64,000 bases of DNA from a virus. Location: positions 1-64,000 of IMG/VR virus record IMGVR_UViG_3300033388_003553. One strand, written 5' to 3'. The position numbers were made by a program, and so were the translations under genes. The notes below the pieces were generated by a model. That model did not search any database. It was not told where the DNA came from and saw only the letters and a program-made list of their open reading frames with translations. Positions 34,941-42,390 of the stretch are shown piece after piece; the first letter of the stretch is position 1; every line of letters begins with the position of its first letter.

Positions 34941-35231
34941 ATGTTAAAAAAAGAAATAAAAGTATATGATACAACAACAACACCATTAGAAATAACACAA
35001 CATGCGTTGGTTAACTTTCTGTATGGTTTTTTAAATGGTTTGGTTATTATAACAATGATAATTGGAAATCCATGGTTAATACTCACAGCATACTATGTAT
35101 TAAAGCAAGTGGAGAGTAAAGTATTAAATAGAAATAAATACACTAGTAAATTTGGGAAGAGGTTCTTATTTCCAATACCTAGTACGTTAGGATTCTTATT
35201 AGGTTGGTATTTAGGAACTTTCTTTAAATAA
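34941..35231 (+). CDS. Membrane protein within tRNA cluster 3 (96 aa)
   Basis: ATG 34941 follows a promoter (TTG ... TAATTTTG near 34917). MLKKEIKVYDTTTTPLEITQHALVNFLYGFLNGLVIITMIIG... and STLGFLLGWYLGTFF are two or three hydrophobic segments. Function unknown. Confidence 0.65.
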   Translation: MLKKEIKVYDTTTTPLEITQHALVNFLYGFLNGLVIITMIIGNPWLILTAYYVLKQVESKVLNRNKYTSKFGKRFLFPIPSTLGFLLGWYLGTFFK

Positions 35232-35239
35232 AGAAACGA

Positions 35240-35311
35240 TTGTGATGAAGTGTAATGGTTGCACGGGTGGCGTTGGGCTGCCAAGATTTGGTTCGAATCC
35301 AAACTCACAAC
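35240..35311 (+). tRNA. tRNA, probably Pro(TGG) with enlarged anticodon loop
   Basis: T arm TTTGG-TTCGAAT-CCAAA, acceptor TTGTGA/TCACAA. The anticodon stem TGGC/GCCA encloses 8 nt (GTTGGGCT); a 7-nt reading would give TTG with G33. Confidence 0.6.
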
Positions 35312-35394
35312 TAGATAATAATTTAAAGAATGGTTACAGCAAAGTTAAAAAAGTTCAATTTTTGTTTGAAAACAACCACACCATTCTGTTATTT

Positions 35395-35476
35395 GGGTGT
35401 ATTGAGCAATTGGCTGCTCAACAGACTGTAAATCTGTCGTCTTCGGACATTGGGGGTTCGAACCCCTCTACACCCA
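35395..35476 (+). tRNA. tRNA-Tyr(GTA) 1
   Basis: Acceptor GGGTGTA/TACACCC, anticodon arm CAGA-CTGTAAA-TCTG, class II variable arm (GTCTTCGGAC), T arm GGGGG-TTCGAAC-CCCTC. Confidence 0.9.
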
Positions 35477-35481
35477 CACAA

Positions 35482-35523
35482 TTTGGTTAGCACTATACAA
35501 AATGAACTAGGAAGTGCAACTGG
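35482..35523 (+). repeat. tRNA spacer repeat, copy 1
   Basis: TTTGGTTAGCACTATACAAA then ATGAACTAGGAAGTGCAA; copy 2 at 35618 differs by about one base. GCACT and AGTGC can pair. Confidence 0.7.
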
Positions 35524-35608
35524 GGATGTTGTAGATACGGTAGGCTACACCAGACTGTAAATCTGGACCTTTAATTAGGCGTTGTGGGTTCGAATCCCTC
35601 CAGCCCCA
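35522..35608 (+). tRNA. tRNA-Tyr(GTA) 2
   Basis: Anticodon arm CCAGA-CTGTAAA-TCTGG, variable arm CCTTTAATTAGG, T arm GTGGG-TTCGAAT-CCCTC, acceptor GGGGATG/CAGCCCC with one mismatch. Confidence 0.8.
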
Positions 35609-35617
35609 CATTTGACA

Positions 35618-35658
35618 TTTTTGGTTAGCACTAGACAAAATGAACTAGGAAGTGCAAT
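35618..35658 (+). repeat. tRNA spacer repeat, copy 2
   Basis: Same sequence as 35482-35523, here between tRNA-Tyr 2 and tRNA-Thr. Confidence 0.7.
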
Positions 35659-35660
35659 TT

Positions 35661-35734
35661 GGCTCCATAGTTTAATTGGCTTAAAACACTAGACTTGTAA
35701 TCTTGAGACCTCAGTTCGATTCTGAGTGGAGCCT
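35661..35734 (+). tRNA. tRNA-Thr(TGT)
   Basis: Acceptor GGCTCCA/TGGAGCC, anticodon loop CTTGTAA, T arm CTCAG-TTCGATT-CTGAG. Confidence 0.9.
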
Positions 35735-35757
35735 CAACAAAAATATACTGGGTTTTG

Positions 35758-35836
35758 ACACCATTTTACCGTTAGGAAACGGGACATAAAGGGATTTAAA
35801 AAGTCCTGTCCCCGAAACAGAATAATAAATAGGTGT
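35758..35836 (+). ncRNA. Candidate small structured RNA
   Basis: ACACC/GGTGT closes hairpins CCGTTAGGAAACGG and GGGAC...GTCCC inside. It lies between tRNA-Thr and tRNA-Gly and could be a spacer fold or a degenerate tRNA. Confidence 0.35.
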
Positions 35837-35861
35837 GACGGATGCCGAGAGAGGCATATTT

Positions 35862-35932
35862 GCATCATAAGTGTTACGATAGCATATGGGCTTTCCACGT
35901 CCAAGGCGAGGGTTTGACTCCCTCATGGTGCA
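35862..35932 (+). tRNA. tRNA-Gly(TCC)
   Basis: Acceptor GCATCAT/ATGGTGC, D stem GTGT/GCAT, anticodon arm TGGGC-TTTCCAC-GTCCA, T arm GAGGG-TTTGACT-CCCTC. Confidence 0.85.
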
Positions 35933-35971
35933 CAACTTAGTTTATCAGTTCTAAAATTAAAAACTGATAAT

Positions 35972-36044
35972 GCGACAGTAGCTCAAAGGTTAGAGCACCA
36001 TATTACCAATATGGGGGTTGAGATTTCGAAATTCTTCTGTCGCT
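35972..36044 (+). tRNA. tRNA-Gly(ACC)
   Basis: Acceptor GCGACAG/CTGTCGC, anticodon arm CCATA-TTACCAA-TATGG. Anticodon ACC with A34 is rare in bacteria. T arm GAGAT-TTCGAAA-TTCTT has one mismatch. Confidence 0.75.
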
Positions 36045-36136
36045 CAAATATGAGTATGCTTACTCTTGTAGTGAAAGGGTAGCCCCACGTAAGGGGTGTG
36101 CTAAAAAAGCTAAGGACTGAAAAACAAAAATCTACT

Positions 36137-36220
36137 GAGTACGTATTAAGTAGTTTGGAGTGAAATAGGTGACGGTTCCGATGTAAATCGGGTCTTGAGG
36201 TGCGAATCCCCACATACTCA
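36137..36220 (+). tRNA. tRNA-like gene, possibly Tyr(GTA)
   Basis: T arm TGAGG-TGCGAAT-CCCCA and acceptor GAGTACG/CATACTC (one mismatch). A perfect acceptor partner GAGTATG also exists at 36052, which would make a 169-nt gene. The anticodon region TCCGA-TGTAAA-TCGGG has a 6-nt loop. Confidence 0.45.
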
Positions 36221-36241
36221 CTAAATATCCATAACAAGTCG

Positions 36242-36322
36242 GTTAATGTGTGACACTAGGTTGGTAAATAAATCTAGTGTTACAGGATTTAATACTATGG
36301 GGTTCGACTCCCCGAATGAACA
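36242..36322 (+). tRNA. Degenerate tRNA-like gene
   Basis: T arm TGGGG-TTCGACT-CCCCG and 3' acceptor AATGAAC-A are clear; the 5' side pairs poorly (GTTAAT). A long GACACTAG/CTAGTGTT stem replaces the D arm. Isotype not assignable. Confidence 0.4.
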
Positions 36323-36444
36323 CGAAAATAAAATCATAAATAATTAAAAATAAAAACGATGAAAAATTTATTGAAACTTAAACACAAAAGTAAACAGTAA
36401 AGCATTCGGCTCAAAAGAGTTACGGGTGCTAATAATAAAATTAT

Positions 36445-36519
36445 TCCCCCATAGCTCAGAGGCAGAGCACTCGACTTTTAATCGAGGGGTCGTGATATCG
36501 TAATTCACTGGGGGGACCA
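36445..36519 (+). tRNA. tRNA-Lys(TTT), CCA encoded
   Basis: Acceptor TCCCCCA/TGGGGGG, D arm AGCTC/GAGC, anticodon arm CTCGA-CTTTTAA-TCGAG, T arm GTGAT-ATCGTAA-TTCAC, A-CCA. Confidence 0.9.
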
Positions 36520-36612
36520 AATATAACACCATAAAAAAAATAACCATATTTTTATTTGGTAAACTAATATATATATTTCGTATTTTTGTGTGAAAAATTA
36601 AAACAATATATT

Positions 36613-36963
36613 ATGAAGAGTAAAAAAATGATAGAGCAAATAGCGAAAACAGCTCACGCAATACATAGAGCGTACTGTGTGGAAATGGGTATACCTACAC
36701 AACCAAAATGGGAAGATGTAGAAAACGAACATAAAGATGTAATTTATAATTCAATAAGACATATACTTAGTGGAGACGTAAAAAGCGTAGAGGAATCTCA
36801 CAATAAATTTGTAGAGTCTAAACACAAAAGAGGATGGAGATTTGGGGAATATTACAGTCTCGAAAAAAAGTTAAATCCAAGAATGGTTAATTTTAGTAGA
36901 TTAACAAAAGAGCAAAGAGTTAAAGAAAGATTATTTTTTGAATGTGTTAGTAGTTTTAATTAA
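36613..36963 (+). CDS. RyR-domain protein (116 aa)
   Basis: IAKTAHAIHRAYCVEMGIPTQPKWEDVENEHKD... and ESKHKRGWRFGEYYSLEKKLNPRMVNFSRLTKEQRVKE match the bacterial/phage RyR (ryanodine receptor repeat) domain (A-H-x-x-x-R..., G-W-x-Y/F-G...K-x-H/NP-x-hV-F-LP/TxEQ-x-K/R-D). RyR proteins are thought to bind small-molecule ligands. Own promoter (TATTTTTG, 36582). Confidence 0.75.
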   Translation: MKSKKMIEQIAKTAHAIHRAYCVEMGIPTQPKWEDVENEHKDVIYNSIRHILSGDVKSVEESHNKFVESKHKRGWRFGEYYSLEKKLNPRMVNFSRLTKEQRVKERLFFECVSSFN

Positions 36964-36964
36964 T

Positions 36965-37095
36965 GCTAATGGTAGGGCTATGTGTAGTGTCGATATTAAA
37001 AACTACATACTTAAATAAAGAATTATGAAAACTAATATAGTAGGAACACCAAAAGGAATAGGAAAAGAGGCATTACATATAGCTGATGTTAGCCA
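36965..37095 (+). repeat. attC site
   Basis: Inverse core TGCTAATG, left arm GGCTATGTGTAGTG, right arm GCATTACATATAGC, core GTTAGCCA (37088). The next ORF starts in the loop. Confidence 0.7.
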
Positions 37096-37261
37096 ACGTA
37101 TATTGTCTGATTATACTGATTGGTTAAATGAGCAAGACCTAACAGTAAATAAAATAAAAACACACGGAGGTTTCAGAAAGTGGTTTGGGCTAGGGTGGTT
37201 AAATAAAAAAGTAAGCTCAGAAGATTTAGTAAAAAAGTTTTTATCTGAATATGGTGGCTAA
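37025..37261 (+). CDS. Hypothetical protein with attC-derived N-terminus (78 aa)
   Basis: MKTNIVGTPKGIGKEALHIADVSQRILSDY...: residues to ADVSQ come from the attC loop, arm and core. The rest is helical and basic (KTHGGFRKWFGLGWLNKK). Function unknown. Confidence 0.6.
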   Translation: MKTNIVGTPKGIGKEALHIADVSQRILSDYTDWLNEQDLTVNKIKTHGGFRKWFGLGWLNKKVSSEDLVKKFLSEYGG

Positions 37262-37318
37262 CGATTAGTATATGAAATGTGGAGCAAAGCGGAATTTTTT
37301 ATATACCGTGTTATGCTC
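37255..37318 (+). repeat. attC site
   Basis: Inverse core TGGCTAACG, arms ATTAGTATATGAAA and TTTTTTATATACCG, core GTTATGCTC (37310). Confidence 0.75.
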
Positions 37319-37335
37319 TTTTAAATTTAGAAACT

Positions 37336-37539
37336 ATGGGATTTTACATAAATGAAGAAATAGAAACAAAACTTCACTACAAAGATATTACACTAATTAC
37401 TGTTGCTTTTGGTGACTATATTGAAAAATATGGTGACAAAATGGATGAAGAACAGAAAACAAGAATGAATAAACTTGTTAATAGGCTTGGGAATGAAATG
37501 TATGACCATCCCGACAATGATAAACTGAACAGTCATTAA
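37336..37539 (+). CDS. Hypothetical cassette protein (67 aa)
   Basis: MGFYINEEIETKLHYKDITLITVAFGDYIEKYGDKM..., acidic helical. ATG 37336 follows the core; it closes at GAGCATAAC (37542). Function unknown. Confidence 0.6.
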   Translation: MGFYINEEIETKLHYKDITLITVAFGDYIEKYGDKMDEEQKTRMNKLVNRLGNEMYDHPDNDKLNSH

Positions 37540-37541
37540 TT

Positions 37542-37675
37542 GAGCATAACGGTTTGGGTATGTTTAGTGCCGAATTAATAACACAAAACTTTGAATATTA
37601 TGACAAACTTTGAAATAGAACTATATGACAATTATACAAGATGCTCGGCATTAAATATACCTGATGTTAGCACTC
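37542..37675 (+). repeat. attC site
   Basis: Inverse core GAGCATAACG, left arm GGTATGTTTAGTGCCGA, right arm TCGGCATTAAATATACC, core GTTAGCACTC (37666). Confidence 0.8.
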
Positions 37676-37821
37676 GTTTGTATTACCCGATAATGCACTT
37701 AGAAACATTTAAATGGGGTGAATTGATTGAAATAGACGATAAAAACATATTAGCAAACATTAATGGTGTTGGAAGATTTAAAGATAAGATTGAAAACTTT
37801 TGGACTAAAAATGAGTGCTAA
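37600..37821 (+). CDS. Hypothetical protein spanning attC (73 aa)
   Basis: MTNFEIELYDNYTRCSALNIPDVSTRLYYP...: ALNIPDVST is read from the attC arm and core. A first module of ~22 residues lies in the loop; the cassette supplies the rest (MHLETFKWGELIEID...). Function unknown. Confidence 0.6.
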   Translation: MTNFEIELYDNYTRCSALNIPDVSTRLYYPIMHLETFKWGELIEIDDKNILANINGVGRFKDKIENFWTKNEC

Positions 37822-37878
37822 CGGTTTGGCTATGTGCTGAACGAGGAACGAGTATGGCATATAGCTAGTGTTAGGCAT
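37813..37878 (+). repeat. attC site
   Basis: Inverse core GAGTGCTAACG, arms GGCTATGTGC and GGCATATAGC, loop GAGGAACGAG, core GTTAGGCAT (37870). Near-identical to 6507-6574. Confidence 0.85.
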
Positions 37879-37910
37879 AGTAATATTATTAACAGATAAA
37901 ATATATAAAA

Positions 37911-38249
37911 ATGGGAATGTATACAGAATTTATTATAGATGTGAAATTGAAAGACAGTACACCGAAAGATATTGTTGATTGCGTTAATTGTATGATGGGG
38001 GATATAGACAATAATTTATTTACCTATGGAAGAAACCCTTTAATTAATTATTGTGGGAGCGAAACATTTGAGAAGAGTTTTGAAGACCTACACTTAAAAG
38101 CACATGGAGAAATAAAGAACTATTGGAGCGACATTGAGAGGTTTGTAGATTTCTTAAAACCATATATTGAAATAGGCTTTGTTGAAGAGGGTGCTTTTGC
38201 AAAGTCATTATATAAAGAATGTGAAGAGTGGCAGCTTTATTATGCCTAA
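37911..38249 (+). CDS. Hypothetical cassette protein (112 aa)
   Basis: MGMYTEFIIDVKLKDSTPKDIVDCVNCMMGD... with two strands at the start, NPLINYCGSETF and a C-terminal YIEIGFVEEGAFAKSLY. A conserved-looking alpha/beta protein; family not recognised. Last cassette before the shared end sequence. Confidence 0.65.
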   Translation: MGMYTEFIIDVKLKDSTPKDIVDCVNCMMGDIDNNLFTYGRNPLINYCGSETFEKSFEDLHLKAHGEIKNYWSDIERFVDFLKPYIEIGFVEEGAFAKSLYKECEEWQLYYA

Positions 38250-38387
38250 CTATTATATATCAACCAGTCCAATAAAATCAATAGATGTAGAATGAATTTA
38301 TACATAATTAGTAAACAAAATCTGTACATTAATTTAATTTGGATTAATGGAATAACTTTACTATCTTTGACTTAAATATAAAGAATT

Positions 38388-38765
38388 ATGAAAAAGATAA
38401 CAATAGAAGTACCAGAAGGTCATGAAGTAATAGTACAACCAATTAAAAATAAAGAAAAACAATTAGCTACTAGTTGGGAAGAATACAAAGGCCAGTTGGG
38501 GGAAGGTATTTTTGTTGGTGCACTACCTGATTATTACCTATCATTAAGAAAACTAGAGCTATTAGTTGAACATTATAATGATGGTTGGAAGCCTGATTAT
38601 ACTGATGACAATTATAAGTATCAATTATACTTTTATAAAGAAAAACCGACCACCGCAACATTCCAGGGGACGCGGGAAGTCTTAACCTTTAGAACAGGAG
38701 AACTAAGAGCTAAATTCTTAGAAAACTTCAAGGATTTAATAGAAGAAGCTAAGCCTTTATTATAG
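38388..38765 (+). CDS. Hypothetical protein (125 aa)
   Basis: MKKITIEVPEGHEVIVQPIKNKEKQLATSWEEYKGQ... A short beta hairpin is followed by a domain ending FRTGELRAKFLENFKDLI, a pattern common in Bacteroidota phage proteins. Preceded by a TATCTTTG promoter element (38361). Function unknown. Confidence 0.65.
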   Translation: MKKITIEVPEGHEVIVQPIKNKEKQLATSWEEYKGQLGEGIFVGALPDYYLSLRKLELLVEHYNDGWKPDYTDDNYKYQLYFYKEKPTTATFQGTREVLTFRTGELRAKFLENFKDLIEEAKPLL

Positions 38766-38790
38766 AATACTAACAATTAAAGCTAAACAA

Positions 38791-39531
38791 ATGGAAGCGA
38801 ATAAGAAAAGAATGCAAGTACATATGCTACCTACTAAAGGAGTAAGTAGACTTGCTGCAGGAAAATCAACAGGTGAATTACGTTATCTTAGTGTAGGGAT
38901 GAAGAGTAAATCAACCTTTGATGCCCAACACCTATACTACACAAGTGATGATGAGATTAAAGAAGGTGATTGGTGTATTATTAACGCACCAACAACATTA
39001 CATCATAACAACCCACAGAAATGTATAAAAGTAGATTGGGTATGGGATGGTAAGAAGCGCAATCCTAGGTATCATTTTGATAAGGTCACAAAGACTACAT
39101 CAGGATTAGCAACTACATTTAAGCCAAGAAAAATAGAAGTCTCAACAGACCCTGAACTTACTATAGAAACCTCCTGCACAGGTGTAACTGATGGAGGCAG
39201 AACTAGAACTTTTTATGAAAAGAAAAGATTACCACAACCATCACAAGCAACCATTGAAGCTTATTGTAAGAATCCTTTTGATGAGTGTGATGTTGAAATG
39301 ATAGAAATAATAAAAGGTAAGAAACCTTTTGATATACATCAAGGGTGGAGTATTAAAGTAGACCCAAACCACAACACAGTGACCACTCTTAAAGTAGTTG
39401 AGAAAACTTATAGTAAGGAGGATATGCACAGACACGCAAAAGATTTTGCATGCTGGTATTCAGGGATGCATTCAGACAAAGTATATGCTGCATATAGAAG
39501 ATGGCTTAAAGAGGGAATTAATAATTTATAA
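38791..39531 (+). CDS. Hypothetical protein, paralogue of 17454-18131 (246 aa)
   Basis: QVHMLPTKGVSRLAAGKST, QHLYYTSDDEIKEGDWCI and KIEVSTDPEL parallel IVMLPTE, QHLYILSDDEI and IATTDSKL of the other copy. C-terminal RHAKDFACWYSGMHSDK... resembles small repeats in related proteins. Function unknown. Confidence 0.65.
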   Translation: MEANKKRMQVHMLPTKGVSRLAAGKSTGELRYLSVGMKSKSTFDAQHLYYTSDDEIKEGDWCIINAPTTLHHNNPQKCIKVDWVWDGKKRNPRYHFDKVTKTTSGLATTFKPRKIEVSTDPELTIETSCTGVTDGGRTRTFYEKKRLPQPSQATIEAYCKNPFDECDVEMIEIIKGKKPFDIHQGWSIKVDPNHNTVTTLKVVEKTYSKEDMHRHAKDFACWYSGMHSDKVYAAYRRWLKEGINNL

Positions 39532-39536
39532 ACATT

Positions 39537-39746
39537 ATGGAAATTATATTAAGACTTTTAGGGTTTTGTACTTTTGTATCTTTTACTAATATGCTAGGGT
39601 TATATCCTGCTATTGAAGATTCTAAAAAATGGGTAGAAGAAGCACACATAATACAGAAAATAGTAGCTATTGTTTACGTAATAGTAATTTCATTAGGTTA
39701 TTTAAATTTAATAGGTTATATAATGTATCTATTTCTAACGTTTTAA
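39537..39746 (+). CDS. Two-span membrane protein (69 aa)
   Basis: MEIILRLLGFCTFVSFTNMLGLYP... and VAIVYVIVISLGYLNLIGYIMYLFLTF with a short charged loop between. Starts 5 nt after the previous gene. Function unknown. Confidence 0.55.
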   Translation: MEIILRLLGFCTFVSFTNMLGLYPAIEDSKKWVEEAHIIQKIVAIVYVIVISLGYLNLIGYIMYLFLTF

Positions 39747-40058
39747 CTAAAAACGATACACTTAAATAATGGAGATGGGGTGAAACTCTCTATTAAAACA
39801 CACTTGGAAAATGTGGATAAGTTTGTTATATACTGTTTAATTGGTTCATAGGTAGGATTAAATGCTGATGATTGATTAAAACAAAGATTAACGTTTAAAT
39901 TGTATATAACGTGAATAAATAAAAGAATTACTCTAGTGGTTAAGTCAATGAAAGACCTCAGTATAAATACTGGGAATGTGTGAATGAAAGGTAGCACACC
40001 ACTAGATTAAGTAAAGGTTAAACCTATGTCCTTGTGGTTAATATAAAATAAAAATAGT
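39747..40058. other. Non-coding stretch with a tRNA-like fold
   Basis: No convincing ORF. The only clear structure is the cloverleaf-like element at 39932-40006; the rest is AT-rich with an isolated ATAACG core near 39907. Confidence 0.5.
39932..40006 (+). ncRNA. 75-nt cloverleaf-like RNA without T-loop motif
   Basis: TCTAGTGG/CCACTAGA closes three arms: GTC-AATGAAA-GAC, CTCAGT-ATAAAT-ACTGGG and GTGTG...CACAC. Size and layout mimic tRNA, but TTCRA is absent. It precedes the HNH endonuclease. Confidence 0.45.
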
Positions 40059-40445
40059 ATGGGAGAAATTTGGAAAGATATTAAAGGTTGGGAAGGATTT
40101 TATCAAATAAGTAATTTTGGAAATGTTAAGTCATTAAAAAGAAAATCTTCTATAGGTAGACTATTAAAAGAAAGGTTATTAAAACCAACCCCTGATACTA
40201 AAGGGTACTTAAGAGTAGCTTTTCATATAAAAAGTAAAGCTACACATTACTCAGTACACAGGCTTGTAGGTCTAATGTTTCTAGAAAATCCTTTAAATAA
40301 AGAACAAATAAACCATAAAGATGGGAACAAAGAAAACAATAATGTTTCTAACCTTGAATGGTGTACAAATAAAGAAAATTCAGACCATGCTTACAATACA
40401 GGATTAAAAGATAGAATGATAGTATTAAAAAGATGGAATAAATAA
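40059..40445 (+). CDS. NUMOD4-HNH homing endonuclease (128 aa)
   Basis: EIWKDIKGWEGFYQISNFGNVKS is a NUMOD4 module; INHKDGNKENNNVSNLEWCT with NSDHAYNTG is the HNH catalytic motif (H, N, N/H). Such enzymes cut intron-less or cassette-less alleles. Its flanks (39932-40006, 40447-40518) are folded RNAs, so it may be part of an intron or an invader of a tRNA region. Confidence 0.85.
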   Translation: MGEIWKDIKGWEGFYQISNFGNVKSLKRKSSIGRLLKERLLKPTPDTKGYLRVAFHIKSKATHYSVHRLVGLMFLENPLNKEQINHKDGNKENNNVSNLEWCTNKENSDHAYNTGLKDRMIVLKRWNK

Positions 40446-40446
40446 A

Positions 40447-40518
40447 ACCATTTATAGTAGTTCTTATGTTCAAGATAGATTGAATGTGTTCAAGAGTATC
40501 ACAGCTACTATAGATGGT
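40447..40518 (+). ncRNA. 72-nt hairpin-closed RNA element
   Basis: ACCATTTATAGTAG (40447) pairs with CTACTATAGATGGT (40505) over 14 bp. tRNA-sized, no T-loop motif. Downstream to 40838 there are further hairpins (GGTG/CACC near 40730, GATATATT/AATATATC near 40750) but no gene. Confidence 0.4.
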
Positions 40519-40838
40519 GCTAATTAAAAAATAACTAGAAAAATAAAACTCTTTGCTTGAAGAAGATAAACAGTAATATAAGCGGACTATAGTAACGCAC
40601 ATTGTAGACTAGGTGGCAGGTATTTAGTGAGTTCTACTAAGCTAAATTTATATTACAAACTACATTTCAGAGTAGTTGTTGTTTATTAGTATCAGATGGA
40701 AGTAGTATTGTTATGGTGAATTAACACCCGATAGAGGCGATATATTCCAAGCAGGATAATATATCAATACGAAAACATTCCACATAAAACTGAATGGTGT
40801 GGAGCAAATGAGTTTTTAATTTAAAATAAATATTTATT

Positions 40839-41156
40839 ATGTTAAACATATTACCAACAAATAGAAAATCTACTCTTTTAAAAAGAGGGATAAAAAATTT
40901 AAACTTAACAAAACCAGGAGAACTTTTTGTATTTAAATGTATATTAAATCATCATTTAAGAGACTACATAATTAATGAAATTGAAAAGATTAAGTTAGAA
41001 AGTGGGTTAATTAGAGTTGTAATGAGAACTTCAAAAGCTAGTAATAATTTCAGTGTTTCTGACATAGATAGCAAAGGCTGGAGCAAAAGTATGACTCAAT
41101 ATGAAAAAGAATCTTATGTAAGAAAAGACATAGAGCATAAAACAGCTTATAGGTAG
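40839..41156 (+). CDS. Hypothetical basic protein (105 aa)
   Basis: MLNILPTNRKSTLLKRGIKNLNLTKPGELFVFKCILNHH... ends KDIEHKTAYR. Preceded by GTGGAGCAAATGAGTTTTTA, also found before the next gene. Function unknown. Confidence 0.55.
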   Translation: MLNILPTNRKSTLLKRGIKNLNLTKPGELFVFKCILNHHLRDYIINEIEKIKLESGLIRVVMRTSKASNNFSVSDIDSKGWSKSMTQYEKESYVRKDIEHKTAYR

Positions 41157-41189
41157 TGGAGCAAAGAGTTTTTAAAATACAAAGTAATT

Positions 41190-41327
41190 ATGGAAATATT
41201 AATAGGAATATGTGTCTTGATTGGGTTTATGTATGTTATGGGTTATGCATTCCAAAAAGACTTAAAAGATATGGAAAAAACACACCCTAAATTTAGAAAG
41301 CATTTAAAAGATAAGTACGACTTGTAA
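41190..41327 (+). CDS. Small membrane protein (45 aa)
   Basis: MEILIGICVLIGFMYVMGYAF: one TM helix, then a charged tail (KDLKDMEKTHPKFRKHLKDKY). Function unknown. Confidence 0.5.
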   Translation: MEILIGICVLIGFMYVMGYAFQKDLKDMEKTHPKFRKHLKDKYDL

Positions 41328-41357
41328 ATGCTTTAATTGGAGTAAATGAGTTTTCAA

Positions 41358-41478
41358 AGGGAGTTGGCGGAAAGGGAGACGCTAGTAGGTTTTATAGAGT
41401 AACTGGATTATTACATTAAGTTGGAAAGTTAAGAAGATTTAAACGTTGCTCATACAGGTTCGAGTCCTGTACTCTCTA
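41358..41478 (+). tRNA. tRNA-Leu-like gene with insertion
   Basis: Acceptor AGGGAGT/ACTCTCT, Leu-type D arm (TGGCGG...GGGAGACGC), T arm ACAGG-TTCGAGT-CCTGT. 121 nt, about 35 longer than a normal class II tRNA. No unambiguous anticodon stem; a GTTAAGA loop (TAA) is one option. Confidence 0.5.
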
Positions 41479-41541
41479 CTAATATTAAATAATAAACAAA
41501 ACTTATTTGGTCAGGTAAATTATATTAATTATATTTGTTTT

Positions 41542-42306
41542 ATGAATAATGAACTAATAAATAAATTATTTGAGTTGTCTAAAAAACACTCAAGTCAGTT
41601 GAATTTAATCAAACAATATTATGAATTATCACTGGTTAAAAGAAAATCATTAAAATCTAAATACAGTGAGGTTATTGGTTACAAACTTTTTGATAATCTT
41701 ATTCGTCCATGTATTAGTGAATTAATCTCAAATAATAATTTACAATATAATAATAGTCGTATACCTCAAACAAAAAATCTTAAAGGGTTTAGATATAATG
41801 TAAATCATTACTATCGATTACCTCTAAATTCTAATACTACTATTGTTCAATTCAAATTCATGTACCCGAATATAATACTTAATTTATACGATAGTAATCT
41901 TATTAAATTTAATAATGAATCTTATGGTAGTGTGGTTACTGAATTAATTAGAAACATACCTAAGATTAAAGATATGGTATCTAAAGAAATTATTTATACT
42001 TCTATAGAAGGTTATTTATTTGATAGGTTTAAATCAAATAAAGTTTGGTATTTAACTAAAATATTAGTTAATTCACTATATAGTGAATTAAAAAATACTT
42101 CTACCTCTACATTTAACATCACAAACCTTGAGTTAGTACCAAGATATTGTGATAATGTATTTGAAGAATTGATTAAAGAGTTAGGGGGTAGCATTCAAGT
42201 TATTGATATTAATAGAATTTATATTTCTGATTACGATAATATTGATATTAAATTACATAATATTTTGGATAAACTTGATTTACCATATGAAATTGTTTTA
42301 AAATAA
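41542..42306 (+). CDS. Family-B DNA polymerase-like palm, catalytically degenerate (254 aa)
   Basis: VQFKFMYPNIILNLYD resembles motif A (DFxSLYPSII) with Asp replaced by Gln; LTKILVNSLYSELKN resembles motif B (KxxxNSxYG); VIDINRIYIS aligns with motif C (DTDSxY) with DTDS degraded to DINR. Order and spacing fit a polymerase palm, while both metal-binding Asp positions are changed and no exonuclease domain is present. Possibly a structural or regulatory relic. Start 41542 follows TATATTTG (41532). Confidence 0.45.
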   Translation: MNNELINKLFELSKKHSSQLNLIKQYYELSLVKRKSLKSKYSEVIGYKLFDNLIRPCISELISNNNLQYNNSRIPQTKNLKGFRYNVNHYYRLPLNSNTTIVQFKFMYPNIILNLYDSNLIKFNNESYGSVVTELIRNIPKIKDMVSKEIIYTSIEGYLFDRFKSNKVWYLTKILVNSLYSELKNTSTSTFNITNLELVPRYCDNVFEELIKELGGSIQVIDINRIYISDYDNIDIKLHNILDKLDLPYEIVLK

Positions 42307-42390
42307 TGCTTAATAAATTAGGAATAAAGTATTTAATTTTGTATTTTTGTTATACACAATAAAGGGATTAATATATAAGATAAAACAAAT

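Larger units (their letters stand above)
36963..38270 (+). mobile_element. Integron-like cassette array 2
   Basis: Four attC sites and four small ORFs with complementary cassette ends: GTTAGCCA/TGGCTAAC, GTTATGCTC/GAGCATAAC, GTTAGCACTC/GAGTGCTAAC and GTTAGGCAT/ATGCCTAAC. It begins right after the RyR gene, which may be the first cassette gene, and ends with the same CTATTATATATCAACCAGT as array 1. Confidence 0.85.

Noticed and set aside
35745-35932. tRNA-Gly with 110-nt insertion
   Set aside because: A contiguous 71-nt tRNA-Gly with perfect acceptor starts at 35862, so the upstream ACACCAT match is unnecessary.
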